Source: Rhizobium sp. RU33A (GTDB taxonomy: Bacteria; Pseudomonadota; Alphaproteobacteria; Rhizobiales; Rhizobiaceae). From it: a stretch of 64,000 bases of DNA. Position numbers and translations under genes: made by a program. Positions within the stretch are counted from its first letter, which is position 1; each line of letters begins with the position of its first letter. The stretch spans positions 62,001-126,000 of the forward strand of contig NZ_FTMQ01000002.1 of NCBI RefSeq assembly GCF_900156055.1. Direction: 5' to 3'. The notes below the pieces were generated by a model. The model saw only the letters and a program-made list of their open reading frames with translations, was not told the origin of the DNA and did not search any database. Below are positions 35,183 through 43,191 of this stretch, in pieces.

Positions 35183-36109
35183 TCAGGCACCCATCCTGTC
35201 CGCCAGATGCATGACCTCGATCGCCGATTTCGCCACCATGTCGGCGCCGATATTGCCGAAGGCACGTGGGTCCTTCATGACGGCCGGACCACCGACCGCG
35301 ATCTTCATTGGACCCGGGCCGCGCCTGGACTGAACCCGGCGAATGGCGGTGGCGCATTCATCCACCTCGTCGACACGGCCGACCGAGATACCCAGAAGAG
35401 TGTAGGAGGAATTCGACAGGCGCATGTACAGGTTGTCGTTGAGTTCGAGATCCGCCCCACCTTCGACGTCCCAGCCCATATCACGAAAACAGGAAGCGAC
35501 GATCGATACGCCGATGGTGTGCAGGGCGCCCGGGGTCCGCGCCAGCAACACACGGCGCGCCTTTTGGCGGTCGCGAATGGTCTGGCTGCGGTTCTGCGAC
35601 AGATGATTGACGATCATGCCGAGCCTGGTCGAGGCCACGGCCACCTGAATGAAATCGGTTTCGTCATTGCACCAGAGCCGACCAAGTTGCGCGGCGACGG
35701 GCGAAAACAGCTGGATCGCGAGCGTGTGCATCGGCAGATCACTGCGCTGCAACTCCTCGATGATCTCCCGGTGACCACGGGGATCTGCCTGGACGAGGGC
35801 CTCAGTAAGTGCGGATCGGTAAGTGATCGCTTTGTCGGTTCCGGGCAATTCGCGCGCCTTCGGATCCAGTTCCGGATGCAGATGAAAATCGATCTCCGGC
35901 GGCATCTCGCTAACGCGCGGACCTTTTGTCAAATCCGCATGGCTCGCTCCCACGAGCCGCGGCACGGAATCCCGGATCGCGCCTTCGAGAATTCGTTGCT
36001 CCAGACTTGTCAGCCGCGTGTCCGACTTCGACAGTAAAGACCTACCATCACCATTGTACGGAGGTTCGTCCGCCCTTCCGGGTGGTCCCCCGTTCTTTTC
36101 TCCCGCCAT
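35183..36109 (-). CDS. B12-binding/SCHIC-domain regulator (PpaA/AerR-like paralogue 1)
   Basis: A 308-residue protein of the PpaA/AerR kind. A helical segment (LGRLWCNDETDFIQVAVASTRL, about 165-185) matches the helical cap of such light/cobalamin sensors, and a Rossmann-like B12-binding domain begins around TPGALHTIGVSIVASCFRDMGW (about 215) and ends with IAVGGPAVM. The DxHxxG motif of true methionine synthase-type domains is incomplete. The start MAGEKNGG (36109) follows GGGAGGG; a longer start at 36148 has no ribosome site. It lies 82 bases downstream of dxs on the same strand. A second paralogue sits next to ppsR, so this one may be a separate input on photosynthesis genes. Confidence 0.75.
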   Translation of the reverse strand: MAGEKNGGPPGRADEPPYNGDGRSLLSKSDTRLTSLEQRILEGAIRDSVPRLVGASHADLTKGPRVSEMPPEIDFHLHPELDPKARELPGTDKAITYRSALTEALVQADPRGHREIIEELQRSDLPMHTLAIQLFSPVAAQLGRLWCNDETDFIQVAVASTRLGMIVNHLSQNRSQTIRDRQKARRVLLARTPGALHTIGVSIVASCFRDMGWDVEGGADLELNDNLYMRLSNSSYTLLGISVGRVDEVDECATAIRRVQSRRGPGPMKIAVGGPAVMKDPRAFGNIGADMVAKSAIEVMHLADRMGA

Positions 36110-36230
36110 ATCACCCTCCCGGTCATCGGCTTGGGCAGATCCGCTCATCCCGATGTGATATTAGTGCATTCTTGCGCCGACGCCAAACCTCTCGTAGTCG
36201 AATACGCCTGATGCCGTCTTGTGGTTTAGC

Positions 36231-38120
36231 TCAGCGGTCCTCCGCGCGGTGGAGGCGCGTCGGCAGTTCCTGCTGTCCGGTCCTTGCGGACCTGCGAATA
36301 TCGGCATTTGGCCTTGCCACCGTAAGACCGTTGCGCGCTGCAGCCGCAATGTGGCGGGCGGTCAGCTTTGCTTCCTCGTACATGTCTTCGGAGCTTGCCT
36401 GGGCGATGAACGTGTCCGGTAACGTCAAGGTGCGGACGGCACAACGTCCGTCGAGCATGCCACGATTGGCGAGGTGGTGAAGGACGAGGGCGCCGAACCC
36501 GCCTGTGGCTCCCTCTTCGATGGTCACCAGCATGGAATGGTTGTCGACGAGCTCAGCCAGAAGCGCGGTATCGAGCGGCTTGGCAAAACGCGCGTCGGCG
36601 ACCGTCACGGAAATTCCTTCAAGTGCCAGAAGGCGGCGCGCCTTGAGACAGTCGGCAAGCCGGGTACCGAAGGACAGGAGCGCGATCTGGCCTCCCTGCT
36701 CGATAATGCGGCCGCGGCCGATCGGGAGAATATCGCCTCGGATCGGAAGGGGGACGCCTGTGCCTTCGCCACGCGGGTAGCGAAATGCGATCGGGCCGTG
36801 ATCATGGGCCGCCGCCGTCGCAACCATATGCACGAGTTCAGCTTCGTCGCTTGCTGCCATCACGGTGAAGCCGGGCAGATTGGCGAGGTAGAGAATATCG
36901 AAGGCGCCGGCATGGGTCGGTCCGTCAGCCCCGACCAACCCGGCTCTGTCGATGGCGAAACGGACAGGCAGCTGCTGCAAGGCCACGTCATGGACGATCT
37001 GATCATAGGCGCGCTGCAGGAAGGTTGAATAGATCGCGCAGAATGGTTTCATGCCGGCGGCGGCGAGACCGGCCGCGAAGGTGACGGCATGCTGTTCGGC
37101 AATGCCGACATCGAAGGTCCGGTCGGGAAATGCGGCTCCAAAACGGTCGATCCCGGTGCCCGCCGCCATGGCGGCCGTGATGGCGACAATCCGGTCATCC
37201 GTTTCCGCTTCCGCGATCAGGGCATCGGCGAAGACCCGCGTGTAGCTCGGCGCCTTTGCTTCTGCCTTGTTCTGCTTGCCCGTTGTCACATCGAACGGGT
37301 TCACTCCGTGATACTTGTCCTCTGCTGCCTCGGCCGGTGCATATCCGGCGCCCTTGCGCGTGACGACATGCAAGAGGATAGGACCATCCTTCTCGTCCCG
37401 CAGCTCTGCCAGAAGTGGAATCAGCACGTCGAGATCATGCCCATCGACCGGGCCGCGATAGTCGAAGCCGAAATTCTCGAACACGTTGCCGACATTCGTC
37501 CCGGCTTTCCGGCGAACGTCCGACAGGTGGCGGTTGAGTGCCCCTGTTGAAGCTGAAATCGACATGTCGTTGTCGTTGAGAATGATGATCAGCGGGCGAC
37601 CTGAAGCGCCTGCATTGTTCATCGCCTCAAAGGCCATGCCAGCGGACATCGCGCCGTCGCCGATGATGCACACGACATGTCCGTCTTCCCCCTTCAAGTC
37701 CCGGGCGGTGGCAAAGCCGAGACCTGCGGAAATCGAGGTGGATGAGTGAGCGGCGCCGAAGGGGTCAAAAGGGCTCTCGCCACGACGTGTAAAGCCGGAC
37801 AGGCCGTTCTTCTTGCGCAGACTGCGCATGCGATCTCGCCGTCCGGTCAGGATCTTATGGGGATAACACTGGTGGCTGACATCCCAGATGATCGTGTCGC
37901 GCGGGGCCGAGAAGGAGGCGTGAATGGCGACCGTTAGCTCGATGACGCCGAGACTAGAACCGAGGTGACCGCCGGTTTCGGAGACCACCCGCAGTGTCTC
38001 ACCGCGCAGTTCCTGCGCGAGACGACAGAGCGTCTCATGATCCATGCTCTTCAGGTCGTCAGGGACGAACACCTGGTCAAGCAAAGGCGTGGCGACATCA
38101 TTCGCAAAAGAAAAACCCAC
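36231..38120 (-). CDS. dxs: 1-deoxy-D-xylulose-5-phosphate synthase
   Basis: A 629-residue thiamine diphosphate enzyme that condenses pyruvate and glyceraldehyde 3-phosphate, the first step of the MEP isoprenoid pathway feeding carotenoids and the bacteriochlorophyll tail. Visible features are the TPP motif [18 protein letters not shown]...NDNDMS (about 150-180), the conserved [12 protein letters not shown] (about 82) and the transketolase pyrimidine-domain segment [17 protein letters not shown] (about 342). It starts at GTG 38120 behind GGGAGGAG. A photosynthesis-cluster copy beside a housekeeping one is common. A TGT-N12-ACA site lies 131 bases upstream. Confidence 0.93.
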   Translation of the reverse strand: MGFSFANDVATPLLDQVFVPDDLKSMDHETLCRLAQELRGETLRVVSETGGHLGSSLGVIELTVAIHASFSAPRDTIIWDVSHQCYPHKILTGRRDRMRSLRKKNGLSGFTRRGESPFDPFGAAHSSTSISAGLGFATARDLKGEDGHVVCIIGDGAMSAGMAFEAMNNAGASGRPLIIILNDNDMSISASTGALNRHLSDVRRKAGTNVGNVFENFGFDYRGPVDGHDLDVLIPLLAELRDEKDGPILLHVVTRKGAGYAPAEAAEDKYHGVNPFDVTTGKQNKAEAKAPSYTRVFADALIAEAETDDRIVAITAAMAAGTGIDRFGAAFPDRTFDVGIAEQHAVTFAAGLAAAGMKPFCAIYSTFLQRAYDQIVHDVALQQLPVRFAIDRAGLVGADGPTHAGAFDILYLANLPGFTVMAASDEAELVHMVATAAAHDHGPIAFRYPRGEGTGVPLPIRGDILPIGRGRIIEQGGQIALLSFGTRLADCLKARRLLALEGISVTVADARFAKPLDTALLAELVDNHSMLVTIEEGATGGFGALVLHHLANRGMLDGRCAVRTLTLPDTFIAQASSEDMYEEAKLTARHIAAAARNGLTVARPNADIRRSARTGQQELPTRLHRAEDR

Positions 38121-38250
38121 CGCGCTCTCCTCCCACGAAAGAGCCCAGCCTCGTGGGTCCGCTGTCGCTGCGAGCGCCGATTTGGCGCATCCGGTAAGCG
38201 GTTGCCTGAGGATGGTGCAATATCTGCATATTCGGAGAAGACGAGCGATA

Positions 38251-38268
38251 TGTAAACTTTTTTTTACA
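38251..38268. promoter_or_regulatory. PpsR/CrtJ-type site TGT-N12-ACA upstream of dxs
   Basis: TGTAAA(C/T tract)TTTACA: TGT at 38251-38253, exactly 12 bases, ACA at 38266-38268, with the dyad extending to TGTAAA/TTTACA. This is the known target pattern of the photosynthesis repressor PpsR/CrtJ, and ppsR is encoded in this window. It lies between the cycA hairpin and dxs, placing dxs and the SCHIC gene after it under likely PpsR control. Confidence 0.75.
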
Positions 38269-38281
38269 CTTCTGCGCGGAA

Positions 38282-38309
38282 TTCCGCCGGAATCTGCATT
38301 CCGGCGGAA
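38282..38309 (-). terminator. Hairpin after the cytochrome c2 gene
   Basis: TTCCGCCGGAAT (38282-38293) and ATTCCGGCGGAA (38298-38309) form a perfect 12-base stem with a four-base loop, 14 bases after the cytochrome stop. No immediate T run follows on the minus strand, so termination is likely but not textbook. Confidence 0.65.
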
Positions 38310-38323
38310 CGAACCCCCAGCGA

Positions 38324-38710
38324 TCAGGGGGCCGGGAAGGTCTTCAGATAGGCGATGACGTCCGCGACTTCCTTAGGATCCTTCAAGCCAGCAAAGGCCA
38401 TGCGCGTGCCCTTGACCACGCCACGCGGGTTCTCAAGATAAGCGGCCAACTGGGCGTCATCCCATACCTTGCCAGCGCCAAAATCCGTCATTGCCTTGGA
38501 GTATCTGAAGCCCTCAGCGACACCGGGTTGGCGGCCGACTACGCCTTGGAGGGAAGGACCGACCTTATGCTTGGCGTCGGCGACGTTGTGACAGGCCGTG
38601 CATTTCTTGAACACGGCCTCGCCTGCTGCGGCGTCCCCTTCCTGCGCGAAAGCGTTCTGAGACAGCAAAAGGGCTGCGACTGTGCAAGCGGCTGCAATTA
38701 TCCTCGACAT
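38324..38710 (-). CDS. cycA: Cytochrome c2 / c-550 type
   Basis: A 128-residue periplasmic monohaem class I cytochrome c. The signal peptide ([22 protein letters not shown]) is cleaved at about residue 22; the haem site CTACH lies at about residues 36-40 and the axial Met is in KGTRMAFAG (about 103). It carries electrons from the cytochrome bc1 complex back to the reaction centre or its PufC subunit. ATG 38710 follows GGGAGGA. It is divergent from tspO and lies just upstream of dxs, separated by a hairpin. Confidence 0.87.
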   Translation of the reverse strand: MSRIIAAACTVAALLLSQNAFAQEGDAAAGEAVFKKCTACHNVADAKHKVGPSLQGVVGRQPGVAEGFRYSKAMTDFGAGKVWDDAQLAAYLENPRGVVKGTRMAFAGLKDPKEVADVIAYLKTFPAP

Positions 38711-38876
38711 GTGTATCCTCCCATGGCATCGCGGATGTAGTAACAAGTCATGCTAGCATAAAATTGACCAGTCCGGTTCACTCGCCGAATGGTTCGCCTC
38801 CCATTCTGAAGCCAAACTTGGAACCAGAATGCAGGCCATATGCTTCACTATACGGAAACCAACCCGGAGCCGGATC

Positions 38877-39323
38877 ATGTCCGCAGTCGTCTTTCTCGTC
38901 ATTGTTCTCGCAGCCGCGTCAAGCGGGGCGGTCTTCAAGCCCGGTGAGTGGTACGAGAACCTGCGGAAGCCGAGCTGGACGCCGCCCAAATGGGCCTTTC
39001 CCGTCGTCTGGACGATCCTTTACGTGCTGATCGGCTATGCAGGCTGGCTGATCTGGGATGTTGCCGGCTGGTCCATGCCAATGGCCGTGTGGTCAGTGCA
39101 GATCGTTGCCAATGCGCTCTGGTCTTATTTCTTTTTCGGCATGCGGCGCATGGATCTCGCGCTCGTGGATGTTTCCGTTCTCTGGCTTTCCGTTGCGCTG
39201 TTCATCCTGGTTGCCTGGCCTGTGGCGCCACTCGCCTCGGTCTTGTTCGTTCCCTATCTCGTCTGGGTGACGGCTGCCGGCGCACTCAATCAATCCGTCC
39301 GCCGCCTTAACCCGGAGGCCTGA
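38877..39323 (+). CDS. tspO: TspO/MBR family protein
   Basis: A 148-residue membrane protein with five predicted helices and the family motifs WYENLRKPSWTPPKW (about 23-37), VWTILYVLIGYAGWLIW and ANALWSYFFFGMRR (about 75-90). TspO binds porphyrins and modulates photosynthesis-gene expression in phototrophic alphaproteobacteria. ATG 38877 follows a GGAG; the longer frame start at 38829 has none. Its 3' end overlaps the convergent small membrane gene by 34 bases. Confidence 0.87.
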   Translation: MSAVVFLVIVLAAASSGAVFKPGEWYENLRKPSWTPPKWAFPVVWTILYVLIGYAGWLIWDVAGWSMPMAVWSVQIVANALWSYFFFGMRRMDLALVDVSVLWLSVALFILVAWPVAPLASVLFVPYLVWVTAAGALNQSVRRLNPEA

Positions 39324-39592
39324 GCTGAAAGCCTGATCCGCAGATCTATCAGGAAAGCGACCAGCGAGATAGCCAGCAGCAGGGCCAGCCACAGAACCTG
39401 TGTCTGGCGCATGGCCAGCCCGAAGGCGGCGAGAAGAGCGCTGCCTGAGATGGCGTTGGGCGCGAGATTGGCAACAGTCAATCGTGGTGCTGGTGATCGC
39501 CCGGCGACGATCAGGGTGATTGCCCACAACAGCGCGATCGCCACGGCACTGATCCAGCCGGACGTGAAGAGAAAGGCCAGCGATGCCGTCAT
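39290..39592 (-). CDS. Small hypothetical membrane protein coupled to bchP
   Basis: A 100-residue protein I do not recognise. About three hydrophobic segments are visible (LAFLFTSGWISAVAIALLWAITLIVA; ISGSALLAAFGLAM; VLWLALLLAISLVAFLIDL), followed by a short basic tail. Its ATG overlaps the bchP stop (ATGA), which argues that it is translated, and it ends antisense to the tspO 3' end with a 34-base overlap. Placement directly after bchP suggests a role in late pigment synthesis or membrane assembly, but nothing in the sequence shows a function. Confidence 0.55.
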   Translation of the reverse strand: MTASLAFLFTSGWISAVAIALLWAITLIVAGRSPAPRLTVANLAPNAISGSALLAAFGLAMRQTQVLWLALLLAISLVAFLIDLRIRLSAQASGLRRRTD

Positions 39593-40794
39593 CTTTGCCC
39601 CGCAGGGATGCCGAACAGCTTGGCGAGATCTTTGAAGAAAACCCGCAAATGGGCGAGGGGATCACGGCGCACGAGTTTCTTGTTGAGATAGGATTCCCAG
39701 GTCAGCCGCTGCACGTCGGGATCGGCGCACATGGCCACGAACTTCTCGCGCAGCTTGTCGTTTCGATACCAGATCTTCTGCATGATGCCGAGGATCAGAA
39801 AGACCCTGCCATGGGCTCGCATGAAGGTCCGGCGCGCATCGGCCAATGCCCGTCCGCTATTGGACAGCAGCGACTGGTGCACGGCGTCTGCCGATAGCCT
39901 TCCGCAGAGCATGGCGTAATAGATGCCTTCACCCGATGACGGCGCGACGGTGCCTGCGGCATCGCCGGCCAGCAGGACGTTGCGGCCATTGTCCCAGCGC
40001 TTCATCGGCTTCAAGGGCAGGGGCGCCCCTTCTCTTCGGATGACCCGACAGTCGCTAAGGCCTGCCGTAAGCTTCAGGGCCCGCGTCGCCTCCCGGATGT
40101 TGTGACCCTTGACGGCCGTGCCTGTGCCGATGCTGGTGTGGCCCCCATGGGGGAATACCCAGCCATAGAAGTCCGGCGAGATCCGGCCATCATAGACGAC
40201 GTCACAGCGGTCGGCCTTGAAGACGGCCTCATCGGCGTTGGACGGGCTTTCGACGATCTCGTGATAGGCAAAGACATAGGGCGGCTTGCGGGAGGCCGGG
40301 AACATCAGGCGCCGCACGGCCGAATTGGCGCCGTCTGCACCGATGACGCGTCGGGCCCGGATCTGGATCGGTTCCGGGCCGGCATCCTTGGCCGTTGATT
40401 CTACGGTCAGTTCGAGCAGGCCGCCATCTCCTTCCGTCATCTTGTCGAGCTTGCCGCAAAGTCTCTCCGCTCCGGCGTCGGCGGCGCGCTGACGAAGGTA
40501 AGGGTCGAAGCTTGCACGATCGACCATGCCGACATAACCGATGTCGCCGATCGTCATGTCCACTGTCCGGCCTGATGGTGCGATGATCCGTGCTGCATTG
40601 GCACGGGCCACCAGTTGGGTCTCGGGAATGGCGAAGTCGGCCAGCGCTCTCGATGGGATTGCCCCGCCGCAGGGCTTGATGCGGTTGTCCGGGTCAACGA
40701 GAAGCACGCTATGGCCCTTTTCGACCAAACGCTCGGCCGCCATGGCGCCACAAGGGCCTCCACCGACGACGACAACGTCATAAATCTTCGACAT
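39589..40794 (-). CDS. bchP: Geranylgeranyl reductase
   Basis: A 401-residue flavoprotein. The N-terminal FAD fold is VVVVGGGPCGAMAAERL (about 7-23), GADGANSAVRRLMFP lies at about residue 150 and the second FAD motif is NVLLAGDAAGTVAPSSGEGI (about 268). It reduces three double bonds of the geranylgeranyl group to the phytyl tail of bacteriochlorophyll. The gene lies 36 bases after the PucC-family gene in the ppaA-ppsR-bchG-bchP run. Confidence 0.92.
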   Translation of the reverse strand: MSKIYDVVVVGGGPCGAMAAERLVEKGHSVLLVDPDNRIKPCGGAIPSRALADFAIPETQLVARANAARIIAPSGRTVDMTIGDIGYVGMVDRASFDPYLRQRAADAGAERLCGKLDKMTEGDGGLLELTVESTAKDAGPEPIQIRARRVIGADGANSAVRRLMFPASRKPPYVFAYHEIVESPSNADEAVFKADRCDVVYDGRISPDFYGWVFPHGGHTSIGTGTAVKGHNIREATRALKLTAGLSDCRVIRREGAPLPLKPMKRWDNGRNVLLAGDAAGTVAPSSGEGIYYAMLCGRLSADAVHQSLLSNSGRALADARRTFMRAHGRVFLILGIMQKIWYRNDKLREKFVAMCADPDVQRLTWESYLNKKLVRRDPLAHLRVFFKDLAKLFGIPAGQR

Positions 40795-40830
40795 ATGCGC
40801 GTCTCCGTGCCGGGCTTCCGGCCTCAGGGT

Positions 40831-42195
40831 TCATTCTCCAGGCATGATTGCAGCGTTTTGGATCGGGGCCGGCGATCGCATCGCTTGACGTCCGATGCGC
40901 GTTGCGACGAGGGCTGACACGAGGAAAAGGCCCGCCTCGATCGAAAAAACTGCCGCGAAAGCATGGGAATCACTTGCCGTCAGCCAGCGGCCAAGATCGA
41001 GCGCCACCGTTCCCAAGATGCCGCCGAGCCCGAAGGCGATAGCCTGTGCTGCCCCCCAGACGCCCATCCGCATTCCGTAGTTGGATGTCCGGCCGTGTCC
41101 CGCAAGGATCATCATCGTGCCGACGGCCGCCACCGCGAAGGCGCCGTTGGTTGCGCCGAGCAGGAAGATGTTGAACTCCAGCGGCCAGAAGGGCGCGGCT
41201 TGCGTGGACAGCGCAAGGGCGCCCAAAGCCACGGCCGAGCCGAAGCAGCCCCAGGTGATGAAATGTCGCGGCAGATTGGGATGGCGTTTTCCCAGGATCG
41301 CGCCCGAAAGCCCCACCGTCATCATGCCAAGCAGCACGCCGCCATGCTGTATTCCTGAGAGTGCCGTTGTTTCGCCCGGTGTCATGTCGAAGAGAAGGCC
41401 GGCATAGGGCTCTAGGATGAGGTCCTGCGTGGCGAAGGCCAGCATGGAGAGAAAGATGAAGAGTGTGAAGAGCCGCGCCTCCCGGTCGTCCAGCACGTCT
41501 CGCAAGCTCTCCCGGAAGCCAGCCACCGCGGGGCGCTCTTCCGATGCACCGACTGTCGGCCGGGACTCCATGCCCGTCACTCCGATGATGCCGATGAGAA
41601 AGGCAACCACGCCGGTCGCTGCCGTGACGGCGACGAGACGCTCGTGGGAATAGGGATCGAGTTGCGCGCCAACGACTATGGATGTCACGATGATGCCGGT
41701 GATCATCAGCATCCATGTGATCGTTGCGGCTGCTGCGCGTTTTTCGACCGCGGTCTTCATGGCAATCAGCGCAAGCAGGGACGTTCCTGAGGCGCCGATG
41801 CCGATGCCGATCAGGATGTAGGCGACGATGGCTGCCATGATGCCGGCGAAAACCGACTGCTCGAAGAGAAGTGTCGTTGCAGCCGCTCCCGTGCCGGCAA
41901 CGGCGAGGAGGGCGAGGCCGCCGAGGATCCAGTGTGTTCGCGATCGGCCCGTATCGGATTTGTGGCCCCAGATGGGGCGGGTGATCTGGACGCCGTAATG
42001 CAGGCCGACCAGCAGGCCCGGGATGACGGCGGCGAGACCGAGTTCGACGATCATCACCCGGTTCAAGGTCGAGGTCGTCAGAACCACGATTGCGCCGAGT
42101 GCCGCCTGGACGAGGCCCAGCCGGATGATCGCGAACCAGCCGAGGCCCTCGTCTGCGGGACGGCTGGATCGGGGCTTGATGGCGAGCTGACCCAT
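40831..42195 (-). CDS. PucC-family major facilitator protein between bchG and bchP
   Basis: A 454-residue, about 12-helix membrane protein of the PucC/LhaA family, often labelled Bch2 or Orf428. Family segments visible are IRLGLVQAALGAIVVLTTSTLNRVMIVELGL (about 24-55), GHKSDTGRSRTHWILGG and GMRMGVWGAAQAIAFGLGG. PucC-like proteins assist light-harvesting or pigment delivery. A second family member, lhaA, is in the bchM-puhA interval of this window, so the two probably serve different complexes. It follows bchG after 11 bases. Confidence 0.85.
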   Translation of the reverse strand: MGQLAIKPRSSRPADEGLGWFAIIRLGLVQAALGAIVVLTTSTLNRVMIVELGLAAVIPGLLVGLHYGVQITRPIWGHKSDTGRSRTHWILGGLALLAVAGTGAAATTLLFEQSVFAGIMAAIVAYILIGIGIGASGTSLLALIAMKTAVEKRAAAATITWMLMITGIIVTSIVVGAQLDPYSHERLVAVTAATGVVAFLIGIIGVTGMESRPTVGASEERPAVAGFRESLRDVLDDREARLFTLFIFLSMLAFATQDLILEPYAGLLFDMTPGETTALSGIQHGGVLLGMMTVGLSGAILGKRHPNLPRHFITWGCFGSAVALGALALSTQAAPFWPLEFNIFLLGATNGAFAVAAVGTMMILAGHGRTSNYGMRMGVWGAAQAIAFGLGGILGTVALDLGRWLTASDSHAFAAVFSIEAGLFLVSALVATRIGRQAMRSPAPIQNAAIMPGE

Positions 42196-42206
42196 GATCG
42201 CGCTTT

Positions 42207-43130
42207 CTATCCGAGGGATGGCGCGGGCGGCGTCAGAGAACCGAGTGCAACTGCTGCCGCCATCATACCGGTGACATAGAGCCCCACACCCACCGCCGAA
42301 TACCAGACGGCTCTGCCTTCGGGATCGCGTAGGAAGCGGATCATGCAGAGGAGTTGCAGGGCGAGAACGACGCCGACGAGGATCGCTCCTGTTTCAAGGC
42401 CGGCCTGTGCTAGCAGAAGGATGACGCAGGCCTGTGGGACCGCCATGACGAGACAGGCAATCCGAGCAGCGTTCAGGGCGCCGTGCAGAACCGGCAGCGT
42501 GTCGACGCCCATCTGCTGGTCGCCTTTGATCGATTTAAAATCGTTCAACGTTAGGATGCCGTGTGCGCCGATGCCGTAAAGGAGCGCAATCAGAAGGGTG
42601 CGGGTGGACGGTGCATGACCGAGTGCCGCAGTCGCGGCCGTAATCCAGGGCAGGGTCTCATAACTCAGGCCAACCACGCCGTTGCCGATCCAGCCATTCT
42701 GCTTGAAGCGGAAGGGTGGTGCGCTGTAGCCCCAGGCGAGCGCAAGACCGACAAGTGCGGCAGTGAAGACGAGCGGGCCGAGAAATGCTGCAACAAGCAT
42801 CGACAGAACGGACATGATTAATGCGATGGCCAGTCCCCATTGGCCGGGCATGCGGCCCGATGGAATGACCCTATGTGGCTCGTTGATCGCATCGACATGG
42901 CGATCGAACCAATCGTTGACTGCCTGGCTCATGCCACACAGCAGCGGTCCGGCAAGGAGCACGCCGAGCGCGATCGGAAACCAGCGATCGCCGATGCCGG
43001 CACCCGAGGCAATCGCCCCGCAGGCGAAAGCCCACATCGGTGGAAACCATGTAATCGGCTTCAGCAGTTGCACCACCGCAGCAGGCGACGGGTAGGAAGC
43101 TGCCGGAACATGGGAAGGGATCTGAGCCAT
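42207..43130 (-). CDS. bchG: Bacteriochlorophyll synthase (prenyltransferase)
   Basis: A 307-residue UbiA-type prenyltransferase that attaches the geranylgeranyl or phytyl chain to bacteriochlorophyllide. The first Asp-rich motif is NDWFDRHVDAINEPHRVIPSGRM (about 72-94) and the second is LNDFKSIKGDQQMGVDTLP (about 195). About eight helices. The ATG at 43130 is not preceded by an obvious Shine-Dalgarno. A PpsR-type site lies 30 bases upstream, between this gene and ppsR. Confidence 0.93.
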   Translation of the reverse strand: MAQIPSHVPAASYPSPAAVVQLLKPITWFPPMWAFACGAIASGAGIGDRWFPIALGVLLAGPLLCGMSQAVNDWFDRHVDAINEPHRVIPSGRMPGQWGLAIALIMSVLSMLVAAFLGPLVFTAALVGLALAWGYSAPPFRFKQNGWIGNGVVGLSYETLPWITAATAALGHAPSTRTLLIALLYGIGAHGILTLNDFKSIKGDQQMGVDTLPVLHGALNAARIACLVMAVPQACVILLLAQAGLETGAILVGVVLALQLLCMIRFLRDPEGRAVWYSAVGVGLYVTGMMAAAVALGSLTPPAPSLG

Positions 43131-43159
43131 GGGGAGAGGCTAGTCCGCACCCGGGAAAG

Positions 43160-43177
43160 TGTCAACTAAAATTGACA
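43160..43177. promoter_or_regulatory. PpsR/CrtJ-type site TGT-N12-ACA upstream of bchG
   Basis: TGTCAACTAAAATTGACA: TGT (43160-43162), 12 bases, ACA (43175-43177), with six-base dyad arms TGTCAA/TTGACA. It lies in the 61 bases between the ppsR stop and bchG start and probably controls bchG, the PucC-family gene and bchP independently of ppsR transcription. Confidence 0.8.
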
Positions 43178-43191
43178 GTCTTGATCGTCTG

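Noticed and set aside
38737..38754. TGTAGTAACAAGTCATGC upstream of cytochrome c2 as a PpsR site
   Set aside because: It lacks the ACA end and any dyad symmetry, unlike the listed sites.
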